DNA of 64,000 nucleotides from contig OX291551.1 in NCBI GenBank assembly GCA_946406115.1, positions 9,424,001 through 9,488,000 on the forward strand. Direction: 5' to 3'. Both the position numbers and the translations under genes were made by a program. Origin of the DNA: Apoda limacodes. Lineage: Eukaryota > Arthropoda > Insecta > Lepidoptera > Limacodidae. Below are positions 45,571 through 56,960 of this stretch, piece by piece (positions within the stretch are counted from its first letter, which is position 1; every line of letters starts with the position of its first letter). Under the pieces are notes generated by a model that had not been told where the DNA came from, made no database searches, and saw only the letters and a list, made by a program, of their open reading frames with translations.

Positions 45571-48075
45571 GTATAAAAAATATTCTCGGTAGTAAGATAA
45601 TTCTAAGAGCTATTTTAAATAAAAAATATTTAGAGTTTGATTTATTTATTTGAAGCAAACTAAGAAATTAGTAAAAACTGTTCATCGGGCAGCAATCAGG
45701 TCGTCGGGTTAGATCTCTTTCGGATCAGATATTCATTGAATAGAAACCCCTTTTAATAGTTTTGGCCAAGGATATGTGGAAATACGATTTTAATTGTAAT
45801 CGTTCAATTTACGAGTGGATGTTAATAAAGGAGTGGACCCTCGGGTCTCATTAAGTGTGGAATTTAATTGTAAAGTCCAAGTCTTGCTGATAACTTTATG
45901 GCGCTGTATTTTATTCTGTGGTCAAATAAATGGGAAATAGGATGTAGTTAGAGGTTTGTTGAATTCATTTGTAGATATCGTTATGTTAACTTATAAAAGA
46001 TGTGTAAAAAATAAACAAAAAACCATTGTAAAAGTTGTTAAAGTTTTCTGTAATATTATTATTTTAATTGTATTGCATAGATTTTATCTTTGTAAAAACG
46101 TTCAAGATTTCTTGTTTTTTGCATAAAAGTGTTTGATTAATATAACAAGTTTATTTGAATTAACATTTTTGATGTATTTTATGTTGTAATACCAGTTTAA
46201 ATGTAAACTTTGTTTGACAAATTGTGCAAAAAACGTTATCCAAGTTTAACAAAGTTTTTTTTTGTGTAGTTGACTGACGACTCTTAGAATAGAAGGTGAA
46301 ATACCTCAATAAACTTTTTAACTATTTAAATTATTTTGTATAGATATAATTACTACAAAAGTAAAAGGAGCTTGTTTAAATATGATTTTTAAAAATATAA
46401 TACAAATAATATATTATTTCTGATTCACATCTTAAATATATTTAAGTATTTACTTTTTGGCATAAGGATAGTGAATAATACATTTTGGTGTCCTAAAAAA
46501 AGGCAACCTGTCCAAAAGTCGAGATTTAGAAGTAAACAAAAACCAATTCTCGAATTTTATTTGTAAATATATTCTAATGTTTTACGACTCTTTGATTTTG
46601 GGGATTGTATGATGGTACTCACGTGGATCTGTTACTGTGTGACTGTTTGTGAGTTTGGAGAAACATTTTTGAACTGTGGGATGAAAAAAACTGTGATATA
46701 TATACGCTTTAAAAATGTTACTAAAGATTTTTAAAAACTTATTCTCTAAGATCAACAACAAAAACGTTTATATAATATTTTACTTATGACAGTAGGTAGA
46801 TGCGCAAATAATTTAAAATCGAATTAAAAAGCCAATATTAATTACCACATTGAATTAAAAACATTACACATGCATTTACGAGTAATATGCTTCGCATTCC
46901 GTCTAACTGTCACAGGTTACCTAAAACTATACCTAGGTTCATCTAAAACCAGGCGTTATGTGTCACGGACTTATCCCTCGGAGGGGGATTCACTCATGTA
47001 TAGGGGAATATCAAGGGCGTCGGAATGAGGGCGCTGAGAACAAAATGCAAGGGTTGAATGTAAAATGGGGAAGTGTGTTGATGATGCATTAGTGTACTGT
47101 GTCACTGGTGACTTCTTTACTGTGTCCCGTATAAAGAAGCAAAAAGTTATATAACTTTGGATTGTTTGCGTCTTTAGTATTAAGCAGTTTGTCTTTATTT
47201 TTGTTCATTAAATGTATGTTTGTTGCACAAGTAAAATATGCTAGCACCATTTAAACAAATGAAAGTCAAGAGGTCACTTACAACCTAGACAAAATAAAAA
47301 TAGCACTGTACACAAAGGTTAAACTTGTGTCTATAAATTTTCCTGTAACGCATTTAATATGAATAACTTCGAAATAAGAAAAAGTTTTATTAATTTGAAA
47401 TAAACAACCTTGTTCGTCCTTTCCACGGACAGTATAAATCTTCTTTTCTTTCTTTCTTGTAGCAAAATCTATAACTAAATGAACCTAAGATATTAGTTGA
47501 CTCAAAAACTCTATGAAAAGTTCATATAACTTTCGAAATAAGAACACAGGGAGGACATCGATACTGGTTTGCTTATAATAAAAGTAAAAGTACATTGTGT
47601 ATTAAGTGTGGTAAGGAGAAACTTACTAACGAGAGGCTATTTAAAAGTCTAAGGCCGGAGGCTGAAAGCTAGAATGATTTGAGTTTGTAATTTCCGTACC
47701 GCCAGTGTTACACACAATTCTTTTCAAAACATATGCGAGTGAATAAATAAAATATAAGGTGATTAATAAATAAATACGCTCACTTAACACAATTGAAATG
47801 GCACGAATAGAAGTTGAGAAACCAACACCACCGCGAGGTGGCGCTAGATATCTAGAGAATCATAATAATAACATACTTTCTTACACAATAAAACAAAAGA
47901 AACCTTAAAAATATAAACAATAAACAATGTCCAATGGTAAGAAATTCTGCATACTTATAGCTTTCACAGTATAGGAGTCATTATACATCTGATGGACATT
48001 ATATTATGTAAGAATGCTATATGCTGGTACCATTTCAATAAATGAAATCACTGGAAACTCTTTTCACGGTTGCAT
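45571..48075. other. AT-rich DNA without recognised genes
   Basis: 2.5 kb of unassigned sequence. A GC-richer block at 46960-47110 shows no coding motif. Confidence 0.45.
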
Positions 48076-48079
48076 AGAC

Positions 48080-48310
48080 AATTAAGAACCCTTATGGTTT
48101 CGCCATGTCTGTCTGTCTGTAACTGTAGCTCAGCTCAGAGACTATTAGTACTAGAGAATTGTTATTTCGAATGGGTATACATATTAATTAGACTGAAAAA
48201 GTGGTCAAATAAAATAAAAATTACACATACACGTAAAGAGAAGATTTTTTTTTTTTCTCGTCTACCCAATAGTGTGTGGGTGTGTGTAAACTATTTTTTG
48301 ATATAGAGAT
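48080..48310 (+). repeat. Interspersed repeat 'AAGAACCCTTATGGTTTCGCC'-type
   Basis: 'AACCCTTATGGTTTCGCCAT' then GTCTGTCTGTCTGTAAC is a recurrent lepidopteran repeat opening. The 78-codon frame at 48070-48306 is a read-through of it. Confidence 0.5.
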
Positions 48311-48649
48311 GTGTTTGCGAAATATTAGACTTTAAAGTGCAAATTTTTGCTTAATCTATGTGACAAAATCACGTGAGTAGCATATATAACGAAATTAACA
48401 GAAAACTATCATAGCTAAGTAGGTTTTACAACTTAATGAGTATTAGTCGACCAACTTAATAAATATTGTCGGAAAAATAAAAATTTCGTACAAATTTTAT
48501 TAAAAGGTACTTAGGTAAATGAAGTCGGTATACTAATTGTGCAAAACATGTATTTGATATAAGTTTATGAACAATGTAAAATTTAAGAAAATAGTTATTC
48601 GTTTAACAAGTGGGCAAAGTTGTTTTTTTGTGAAGAGTGCCAACTTCAA

Positions 48650-48800
48650 ATCCTGAGCTAGCGAAGTAGTCTAGAATTGGGTCACGAGAGTAGCAAGTGA
48701 TTCTAGTATAAACAACTGAGTACAGCGAGGAATTTATAGGCACGAGACCTAAAATAATTTGCTCTCGTGTGAAACATACAACTTTTCACCTCTACCAGTG
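48650..48800 (+). repeat. Interspersed repeat ending 'CTCTCGTGTGAAACATACAA'
   Basis: 'GGCACGAGACCTAAAATAAT' plus TTGCTCTCGTGTGAAAC and 'TTTTCACCTCTACCAG' resemble a known repeat. A related copy is at 62860-62990 ('CTAAGGCACGAAGCCCAAAA'). Confidence 0.5.
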
Positions 48801-48907
48801 TACAAAAATAGATCTTAGGCGTGGAACACACTGAAGGCCATATAAAGCAATAAGTGTATTCTAATTAACGAATACTATCTGCCTTACTCTGCTCCTATTA
48901 AAAAAAA

Positions 48908-49722
48908 AACGGCCAAGTGCGTGTAGGACTCGCGCACCGAGGGTTCCGTACTTACCTGTAGGATATAAGTAGTGTTGGTGCATGATACACGTCTACACAA
49001 AATAAGTCACTCTTTTATAGGGCAATGTATACACTTTTACAACAAAGTTCCCAATAAAATTCAAAATCTATCAATAAGTAAATTTAAATCTTTTATCAAG
49101 CAGGTACTTTGTAAAAAGGCATACTATAATATTTTAGACTATGTAAATGATAAAAATCCTTGGGACTGATGATGCTCAATTACAGGATGCATAGGTAAAC
49201 CTAATTATAATGAAAATAACATAAAATTGTACGACTAAAATTTTTTTATTTAAAACATTAATTGTATTTTAGTTTATTTGTATTATTGATAGTGTTTTTA
49301 AAAGAGTAACTGTCGAGTTTCTTGCCGGATTCTTCTCGGTAGAAATCAACAACATTGTGAACCGGCGGGAAGGTGGGAGGGTTCAAAAAATAATATTTTA
49401 TAACTTTGACGATTCAAAATTGATTGTAAAATCCTTATTTGAATAAACCATTTTGACTTTGACTTTGACTTTGACTAAGTGGGTATAGTTGCGAGTTTGA
49501 AAATATGCGGCTTAAATTGCTGTTTTTTTTGATTGCGTCGACATAGAAGTTTGATTTTGTTACAGCTTCAAGGTATTATAGACCTGAGTATTTGATATAA
49601 ATTTTAGCTTGATGCCTCCACGCGTTCCTGAGAAAAAGGGTCTTGACAGACGGACGGACGGACGGAAAACAAAGTGAACCTATAATTGTTCCGTTTTTTC
49701 CTTTGGAGGTACAGAACCCTAA
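48908..49722 (-). repeat. GGGTTCCGTACC-family repeat split by a LINE
   Basis: Right part 49485-49722 ends 'GGAGGTACAGAACCCTAAAA' and carries 'TTGACAGACGGACGGACGGA'. Left part 48908-48960 is 'CGGCCAAGTGCGTGTAGGAC' plus 'TCGCGCACCGAGGGTTCCGT', the opposite end of the family, reversed. The 500 bp between them is a CR1/Jockey-type LINE end, so the LINE entered a pre-existing copy. Internal sequence is also missing. Confidence 0.7.
48965..49477 (+). mobile_element. CR1/Jockey-type LINE 3' end, best-preserved copy
   Basis: Frame 48972-49169 encodes the C-terminal about 65 residues (HDTRLHKISHSF, CIHFYNKVPNKIQNL, LCKKAYYNILDYVNDKNPWD) and ends at a normal TGA. The 3' UTR is collinear with 13270-13567 and more than 95% identical by eye, ending in 'TTTGACTTTGACTTTGAC'. 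TAAGTAG before it and TAAGTGG after it may be an imperfect target duplication. Confidence 0.8.
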
Positions 49723-49724
49723 AA

Positions 49725-50685
49725 ATTAACAAAAGGTAGGTACTAACTATTCTTTTTAAAGTCGCCAATTATTGAACAATCCCTATGCTTTAAGATATTT
49801 TTCACGTGACTTCTCTGGTAAAAAGCTTAGTTCAGCATTAGACACTTGTTGTCTTAGCTCTTCTGGTGTTAAAGAAATATCTTCGTTACTCGAATCACTA
49901 ATTTTTACTAATTTAAATAAATGCTTTTAAAATATTAAGTACATTAACAATGAAAAAATCCAATGTTGTTATGATTTTTAGTAAAAAAAATTGTTTCTAC
50001 ACTAATCATCGCGTTGGTTATTTTTTTGACATCATGACAGAGAACCAAGACGTCTATAAATTTCCTGTCACGCATTTAACATGAATTACTTCGAAAAAAG
50101 AAAGGAGGAGGAATCATTTTGAAATAAACGCTCTTTTTTATCCTTTATACGGAGCTTTAGTTCTAGCCAACGTAGCTCGAGGGACGGAGAATGCCATAGG
50201 TCATAATTCCAATTAATCATGGGGGGATGTAGTAATCTTGCGCTAGTAAACGAATTCTGCCCAACCCCCTAGCATTATGGATAAAAATCAAAATAAAAAC
50301 TTCAAGTACAATAAGCTCCTATTATTTCCTCGAGCGTTACAAATTGTTACAGCGACGAAAACAATAGGGAAGATTCAGTAGCATTAAACTCAAGACAAAA
50401 TAAAAACCAACGATCCTCGACCGCTTTGTATTAAATAAATATTTAATTACTACGTGAAGCTGAAAAATAAATAAAAACGATACTTACAGAATAATGACGC
50501 GCCTCGGTTCCAAGGGAAAAAGAAATACGGAAAACAAATAGCGATTTTCTTTTGTTAGCTTATTATACCCTGGAGCTTTTCGTATGATTCGTGCCTTAGA
50601 ATGTATTTTTGGTACCCGTGTTTTAATCACAGTAATCTTACGTCACGTAGCTATAGCTTCCTAAAAATCTTTAAACATTTTTTTT
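49725..50685. other. No recognised gene
   Basis: Mixed AT-rich sequence, unassigned. Confidence 0.4.
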
Positions 50686-50687
50686 AG

Positions 50688-51122
50688 GGTTCCGTACCCA
50701 AAGGGTAATTGGCGGAACCCTATTACTAAGACTCCGCTGTCCGTCCGTCCGTCCGTCTGTCACCAGGCTGTATCTCATGAACCGTGATAGTTAGACAGTT
50801 GAAATTTTCACAAAAGATGTATTTCGGTTGCCGCTATAACAACAAATACTAAAAACAGAATAAAATAAATACTTAAGGGGGTCCCATACAATAAACGTGA
50901 CTTTTTTTGGCGATTTTGCTCGATATTGATAACGGCAGCAGGTAGACGCTTAAAATATTCACAGAATATTAAGTTATATAGTCATTTTAGAAATAAATAA
51001 TTAAATTAAAATGAAACAAATATTTAAGTGGGGCTCCCATACACAAAACGTGATTCTTTTGCCGTTTTATAGATTATGGTACGGAACCCTTCGTGCGCTA
51101 GTCCGACTCGCACTTGGCCGAT
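50688..51122 (+). repeat. GGGTTCCGTACC-family repeat, second subtype, near complete
   Basis: 'TAGGGTTCCGTACCCAAAGG', 'CGGAACCCTATTACTAAGAC', 'CTGTCCGTCCGTCCGTCCGT', 'CACCAGGCTGTATCTCATGA', 'TGTATTTCGGTTGCCGCTAT' and finally 'TACGGAACCCTTCGTGCGCT', 'CGACTCGCACTTGGCCGATT'. The interior differs from 9346-9818 but the ends are shared, so two subfamilies use the same termini. Non-coding; the 70-codon frame at 51011-51223 is not a gene. Confidence 0.75.
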
Positions 51123-51144
51123 TGTATATCATTGGGGTATCAAA

Positions 51145-51200
51145 CAAACTTACGGCCACCGTAGACTATGGACAAATTCAACGCCTTGCGTTTTGCCGAC
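51145..51200 (-). repeat. Possible Jockey-like LINE 3' scrap
   Basis: 'ACTTACGGCCACCGTAGACT' plus ATGGACAAA resembles the reversed 3' end (CCGTAGCCTATGGACG). Short and diverged. Confidence 0.35.
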
Positions 51201-51689
51201 CTAATGTTATATTATTATCGTAAATTTTCTAAGTTTGGATGTGTCCGGACTGGTATAATTGAACCCATCCATAATAGTTTCTTTTATGTTATGCCTCGAC
51301 TGAGTATCAAAAACATTGCATACCATTACAGCATTTACATAGTTTAACCTTAAAATACATAATTTTAACCTGGATTGCATTCGTGCCTGTTCTTTTTATA
51401 TATAATAGAAAATGAAAGGATTGCCTGTAATTTTTTTTGTTTATTAAGAATCTGTAGATTGAATTTATTCACTCGTACAGAAAAATAAAAATATATAAAA
51501 ATAAATCCCTGTTTCCTTTGGTCATACCATAACTTCCAATTATACTGTAGACCGGCTCAATCTGGCTCAATGGACTTGCTCAACCCGAACACCAATTACT
51601 GACTGTCACGGTTGGTATGTTTTGACATTTACTATATAATGTAAGCCCATCACACATGGAACTATTATTTTCCGATATATAAACTATAG

Positions 51690-51895
51690 CGAGGCATAGT
51701 CAGCTCCGTCCCTCAATGGGTAATAACCCAATTGTTGAATCGAGGGCCGTGGGTACGATTACCGCTCAAGACAAAACATTTATTTGATAAACATTTGTGT
51801 TTTTCTTGAAACTGGGTGTTTTCTGTGTAGTATGTGTGTTCTGTATAAGTATTATATGAGTATATACATGGTGTACTCAACAGTGCAAAGCAGTA
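51690..51895 (+). mobile_element. tRNA-derived SINE, sense orientation
   Basis: The head 'CCGTCCCTCAATGGGTAATA', 'ATTGTTGAATCGAGGGCCGT' and 'GGGTACGATTACC' reads as a diverged tRNA with box A and box B regions. The body 'AACATTTGTGTTTTTCTTGA' and 'CTGGGTGTTTTCTGTGTAG' is the reverse complement of the 'GAAAACACCCAG' body in the antisense copies at 15040 and 56006. This fixes the family's direction. Confidence 0.65.
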
Positions 51896-51901
51896 CTTTA
51901 C

Positions 51902-51973
51902 CTCGACTGCTGCCATCTCTGAGCGGGTGCACCCGGATACCAGCTTGGCCCTTTTGACTCGGTTCAACGACGG
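51902..51973 (+). mobile_element. Jockey-like LINE fragment, sense half of an inverted junction
   Basis: 'CTGCTGCCATCTCTGAGCGG' and 'ACCCGGATACCAGCTTGGCC' match 20236-20305 closely (the CCHLWAGAPGYQLGPFDSVQRR block). It breaks off abruptly at 51973. Confidence 0.8.
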
Positions 51974-52078
51974 ATTGATGTCCATGCTATCAAAGCAACT
52001 ACCGTCAACTACGCCTCGTATGCGTTCGCTGGGCAAAAAACTAGCCACCCATTTGCACAAACCCTCGGCCACGAATTG
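51974..52078 (-). mobile_element. Jockey-like LINE reverse-transcriptase fragment, antisense half
   Basis: On the minus strand this reads EGLCKWVASFL..RIRGVVDG and SCFDSMDIN, the stretch just before the conserved 'AGVPQGSVLSP' motif of Jockey-like reverse transcriptases. It stops exactly before that motif and is joined to the opposite-strand fragment. A single 119-codon minus frame (51713-52072) runs through both pieces and the SINE by chance. Confidence 0.75.
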
Positions 52079-52112
52079 AGAACCTCCTCCTTTTTTGAAG
52101 TCGGTTAAAAAG
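52079..52112 (+). repeat. 'GAAGTCGGTTAAA' repeat terminus
   Basis: 'GAACCTCCTCCTTTTTTGAA' plus GTCGGTTAAAAAG, the same end as at 28295-28332, directly abuts the LINE fragment. Confidence 0.55.
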
Positions 52113-53390
52113 AACTTTTATGAAATGGCCGATTTATTTATAAATATATATATTAGTATTCAAAAGTTGATCTATAAATATATTTACCAACACTTAAGTA
52201 CTTATTAACAGCTGCAGAACAACCTATTTAGATTAATTTAAAAGCAATTCAGTGTTACCTATTTAAACTTAATAAACTCGCTAGCAAATATGTAAATTAA
52301 GGAGCACCAGAATATTTATTGGGTTCATCTACATTGGAATTAGATATCTTTAAGCTCCTTAGGGAAATTGTGTCGAGTTAAACCGACGTCTTGTGACTTT
52401 GTGCAGATTATTAAAGCGAAGTGAAGTGTGAATTTACATGAAATTCTTTACTAAACAAGTAAAGAACCTTATGTTAATTCACACTATTTATTCTTACACC
52501 AATTTTCTTGAGTTTCAAAGTTGTTTTACACGATTTAAATGTAAGCTAAAACTTAGATCAACATAGTGCACATAACGAAAAATGTGCTATAGCTCAAAAC
52601 ACCATCACGTCACAAATATTTACAAGGGGTTTTTCAGAGATTTTCTTTGTGGTAAAACTGTCTTTACTTTTTCGCACATACGAATATACCTATTATAGTA
52701 TATTTTAACACAGCACACGGACTTTTTCCGATCTTAGAGCGTAACCTAGATGTACAATATATATTCTTAATTATGTCATCAAGACGGGAAATTTAAATCT
52801 TAAAACTACAAAATGGCAATTAATGTTAGGTAACTAATCTGATTTAAAATTTCGTTTATTAGCTTAACCTTTTCATCGTTATCTATTAAAAAATATTTTT
52901 TAAAACACAAAAAACTCAATAACTTGATTATTATTATGATTGAAGTAGGCTTAGTTAATGTTAACCGTAATAGTGTTTGTTAATTATTCATTTATCTTTG
53001 TATCTAGTGCCATTATTTAGTATTGTCTTACGGAAACTTAATATAATCGACACATACTACGGCATCCAGAATTCTATGGAAAGGGCCGAGCTATAAGTTC
53101 TTATCTAAACTAATAAAATAAATATAGGGAGTTTGTTTGTTTTTTTTTGTTTTAACGCGCTAATCTATCAGTCAGATTTAAAAAAATCTTTTTGTATTTG
53201 ATAGCCCAGTTATTGGTAGATTATAGGCTGTTTAGCATAACGCTACGTCTCTCAGGAGCGGAGCAAAGAAGAGAGCAAGAAGAGAAGTTAATGATTAAAG
53301 ATAGACTGAACCTTTAACTCGAAACCGGTAAATGAAAAAAAAGCATATTCCTTGCATACATGAGAATAAGTAAAAAAAAGATTAACTCTA
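52113..53390. other. AT-rich DNA without recognised genes
   Basis: No known family or coding motif. Confidence 0.45.
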
Positions 53391-54260
53391 AGAAAGAGGA
53401 TAGATGCCTATGGTGTGGGATAGTTGCACATTTGCATTTTATAATGTGAGGATAGATGCCTTAAGAAATAAAACAAAAAATTCCGATCACATTTGCGTAG
53501 TTTTATTGCAAATTTAACTAAACAAACTTCAAAATAATAATTTATTTTTATTCATTACGTATTTTTTCTTCTGATTGAATTTCTTACTATTAAATCTAAA
53601 TTTTTACTTTGTATCTTTATAATCTTCCAAGCATTCTTTATATTAGGAGTATCACTTATCATTAAAAGTAGTTAACTTTTTAAATCAGAGCTTTCAGAAG
53701 AAGACAAATAAGCTGTTGTTTGGTTTTGTTTTGATTTAAATTCTTTGTTCTCAGTTCGTTTTTGCTTTCCTTCTTTTTTATTTTTGTTTTCTTTATCTTT
53801 GTCTATGTATTCTACTACGTCTCTACTCTCAGTACTTAAGTTTGCATAGTTATTATATAACATAATTTATAACATAACAAAAACAGCAAAATGTTTACTC
53901 AAAGTATAACACAACTTTTTTTTCCCAATTGTCTGTTATTAAAAGTAAAGACGCTCTTAGGGCATCTATCGTATCTCAAAAGTGAAGCACTCGGCTACTT
54001 TTACACACCTTATAAAATAAAAAATTACGAGCGTAAGAAAATCTTCAAAAATCGAAATCAACAATCAAGATTCACGAAATTTTCATTCCCTGAATGCCAC
54101 TGACGACTGGTCTATTCCTGTAAGCTGTTTCGCTCGCACCGACGCGGTGGGGCATAGTACTTTTATAATAAGACGTTTAATTTGTCGGTGCGTATTTTTA
54201 AATAGGTAAGGCAATAATCGAGGCAACTATCCCTCTAAGGCATCTATCCCACTTTTCCCC
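53391..54260. mobile_element. DNA-transposon-like element with about 35-bp TIRs
   Basis: Left end GAGGATAGATGCCT..GGTGTGGGATAGTTGC and right end (reversed) GTGGGATAGATGCCTTAGAG plus GGATAGTTGCC are inverted copies. A third GAGGATAGATGCCTTA lies at 53448-53463. Inside, the minus frame 53672-53863 is very rich in Lys, Glu and Asn and ends ...SSSESSDLKS, a composition like a transposase tail but without a diagnostic motif. The plus frame 53891-54103 is unrecognised. Probably a deleted, non-autonomous copy of a cut-and-paste element; superfamily unknown. Confidence 0.55.
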
Positions 54261-56000
54261 TAAACCAACACTCACAATCTAACATAAATACACAATATAT
54301 AATATTTATTTAAACTAAACATATATATATACATGCACATACAATACTTACGCAATTAAATAACAACTCAAAAGAAGACAATTTTTACCAGAACGAATTA
54401 CACAAATATTTTTTTTTTACAGATACCTATGTATAATAATCATTTTATTTACAAGTTTGACTCCGTGTTATATTTCGTATATGATTTTTCTTTTGCAATG
54501 AAGAGCTTGAGCACGAGTGAAACAGTCGATGGAATCAGATTCAAAGAAAAATACTTAATTAACCGATTTCAAGAAAAGAAGGAGGTTATATATTCGTTAT
54601 AAGGTTATATAATATAATAATTTTCATTCAAAATCAAGTATGAATATTACAACTTGTTTCTACCTTATCAACTTGTATCAAATTAATTGCGACTTGTTTG
54701 AAGTAATTTCTCGTGCCTTGTTAAAATAAAGTATTCAAATTTGAAAACGAAATAAATATGAATATGAATGCAGACTCCAACAAGTACAGTAGGAATAATT
54801 TGAATTATAAGCTCCTGGAGGGTACTCATGGACTCTATTGAGGAGATGAAAAATTTGCTTCAATTATAACGATGTTACTACCACTGAGTGAAATTTGACG
54901 GAAAACGGAAGAAAGGGAATTTTGTATTTTTGATTGCATTGCGGTTTTAAATTGGGGAACTAGGATAATATAGACCGACATAAAATATAAGACAACGTAA
55001 ATCATGTAATCCATCATATTTTTTTGTAACTAATTTACCGATTTAAAAGCATACCAATATCTCAAACAAGCACACTTTACACAAGTGTTATTTTAGATTT
55101 CCATAAAAACTATGCCAAATCAAATTTTGTGCCCCTACTACATATTTTATGGAAATTAAATATAATAAAAGCTTTGTTATTACAATTTTAAGGTTTTTAA
55201 AAATTTAGCTAGTTTATTGTCATTGAATTAATATTGGTTTAGGTTATAAAAATCAATATGTGGTTATTAATTTATTTAGTTAAATTATAAGTAAATTGTT
55301 TTTCACGATGTATAAAATAAAAAGATTATCAAGAAGTTAGTGTAAAGTTAAAGCATAGGTTATTTATGTTATGAGACAGTATAAATGTCATATAAAAAGC
55401 GAGCCCTTCTCTTTAATATATATCTTACAGCAAATTAACGAGGGTGATAACTGATATTTAAAAAATAATTACTTGTTGATATTTTTTGGTACTGATGTCA
55501 ATTTATAATCTCTATTTCAGTTTTCATTGAATAGATTTTTTCTTTTCAATAAATACTTACATTAAAGCACATATTGTAAAATGAAAATATAACATTGATA
55601 TAAGCGATACAATGTACCAGAGACCAAACAATTGAGTACTTGAAAGGGATTGTCCATCAAAGTGCAGAACACAAAATAAAAAGTGCAAAATAAATTTCCC
55701 TGTATATGGTAGCACTCTCCTGTAATCATTTATCAGAAAGGATCTCACTCACTTGAAATTTGATTACCTTCCCCATTTGGTAAATGGCCGCATCGTTTTT
55801 TGCTTTCAGTTTGATTGTAATCAGCATAGCTTTTTGAATTGTAAATAAAGCAGTTACTCGATATCTTATTTAACATGTTTTGGTAATGTTTAGCTTGCTA
55901 GTGACTTACGATCTATACCTCTTTAGATACTTTAGCTAGTATTCATATTTTAATCTCAAGTCTAGATAACATATTTAGTAAATAAAAAATATAAATACAT
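54261..56000. other. AT-rich DNA without recognised genes
   Basis: 1.7 kb. Short frames at 54835-55017 and 55557-55748 (minus) have no known motif. Confidence 0.45.
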
Positions 56001-56005
56001 GGTCC

Positions 56006-56172
56006 TCTATTAAATCAATTATATTATAATAATAACACACAGCGCCATCTGGTCCTAAACTAAACAAAGATTATGGATACAAGGCAACAGATATAAATAC
56101 ATAAATATAGGTAACTTTTTTGCAAATGTTATACTTACTGACATAGAAAACAGTCAGTCTCAAGACAGACAC
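56006..56172 (-). mobile_element. SINE body, first of two direct copies
   Basis: 'ACACACAGCGCCATCTGGTC' plus CTAAACTAAACAAAGATTATGG and 'GAAAACAGTCAGTCT'. About 95% identical to 56338-56498. It is cut off where the inverted segment 56173-56327 begins and lacks the tRNA-like head. Confidence 0.75.
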
Positions 56173-56327
56173 ATGTTTATCGACAGAATTTACATAATAC
56201 CCTTACTATTAATAACCCAACTATAGACATTATTTATTTTTAACTTTTCTGGATTATGACATAAACGTATTAAAGCTGCTAACAAAACGCGCCTAATATA
56301 ACACTATTCAATTAACTTTAAATATTT
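56173..56327. repeat. Inverted repeat A, left copy
   Basis: Matches 57712-57865 in reverse complement at roughly 97% ('AATAACCCAACTATAGACAT', 'GGATTATGACATAAACGTAT', 'AACAAAACGCGCCTAATATA'). Non-coding, family unknown. Confidence 0.9.
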
Positions 56328-56337
56328 CCTCTAATAA

Positions 56338-56592
56338 ATCAATTATATTATAATAATAACACACAGCGCCATCTGGTCCTAAACTAAACAAAGATTATGG
56401 ATACAAGACAACAGATACAAAAACATAAATATAGGCAACTTTTTTGCAAATGTTATACTTACTGACATGGAAAACAGTCAGTCTAAAGACAGACACAAAG
56501 CTTCATCACATAAATGTTGGGTTGCTGCGGGAATCGAACCAGCGCCCCTCGATTCAGCAGTCGGGTCATTACTCACTGAGCAACGGAAGCGA
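56338..56592 (-). mobile_element. tRNA-derived SINE, complete antisense copy
   Basis: Body as in 56006-56172, then 'GGGTTGCTGCGGGAATCGAA', 'CCAGCGCCCCTCGATTCAGC' and 'CGGGTCATTACTCACTGAGC'. Reversed, GGTTCGATTCCCGC is a good tRNA box B and the GCTCAGTGAGTAATGACCCG region is box A-like. The 62-codon frame at 56444-56632 is not a gene. Confidence 0.75.
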
Positions 56593-56649
56593 CGATATTA
56601 AAACGAGCTCTTCTTTTTCTACGCTCCTTTGATATTATAAAGAGAATCA

Positions 56650-56770
56650 TTAAGAAATGCCAATTTTTTTATTAAAAATAGCATGCTAGCTTTTGCACGT
56701 CTTTTGATTTTTTGGCATGCAAAGCAAGGGGGGCTATGCAGACTTGCAAGCGCATGCTAAAATGCAAAAA
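56650..56770. other. Unassigned sequence rich in GCATGC
   Basis: Several GCATGC/GCATGCTA words occur ('ATAGCATGCTAGC', 'TTTGGCATGCAAAG', 'GCGCATGCTA'). No gene; possibly part of the local duplication mosaic. Confidence 0.4.
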
Positions 56771-56828
56771 TTATAATAATATATGTACAATAAACGCCAC
56801 AAATACGGGCATGCGGGTAGCATCTTAT
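56770..56828. repeat. Inverted repeat B, left copy
   Basis: 'GTACAATAAACGCCACAAAT' plus ACGGGCATGC and GTAGCATCTTA match 57939-58001 in reverse complement with one substitution and a short indel. Confidence 0.88.
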
Positions 56829-56840
56829 ATATATATATTC

Positions 56841-56915
<75 letters not shown>

Positions 56916-56960
56916 TATAAATAAATATATATATATATATATATAATATAATATAATAAA
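56826..56960. repeat. Long TA microsatellite
   Basis: About 130 bp of (TA)n interrupted twice by ATTCATATAAAT. Self-complementary along its whole length. Confidence 0.95.

Noticed and set aside
51690..51760. Possible tRNA gene
   Set aside because: Box A- and B-like regions are present but the cloverleaf is not intact, and the sequence continues into the SINE body shared with other copies.
51713..52072. 119-codon minus-strand frame as a single gene
   Set aside because: It runs through three unrelated pieces: an antisense LINE RT fragment, the reverse of another LINE fragment, and the reverse of a SINE. The open frame is accidental.
56826..56960. Replication origin or promoter in the TA array
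   Set aside because: A TA microsatellite alone is no evidence for either; no other signal is present.
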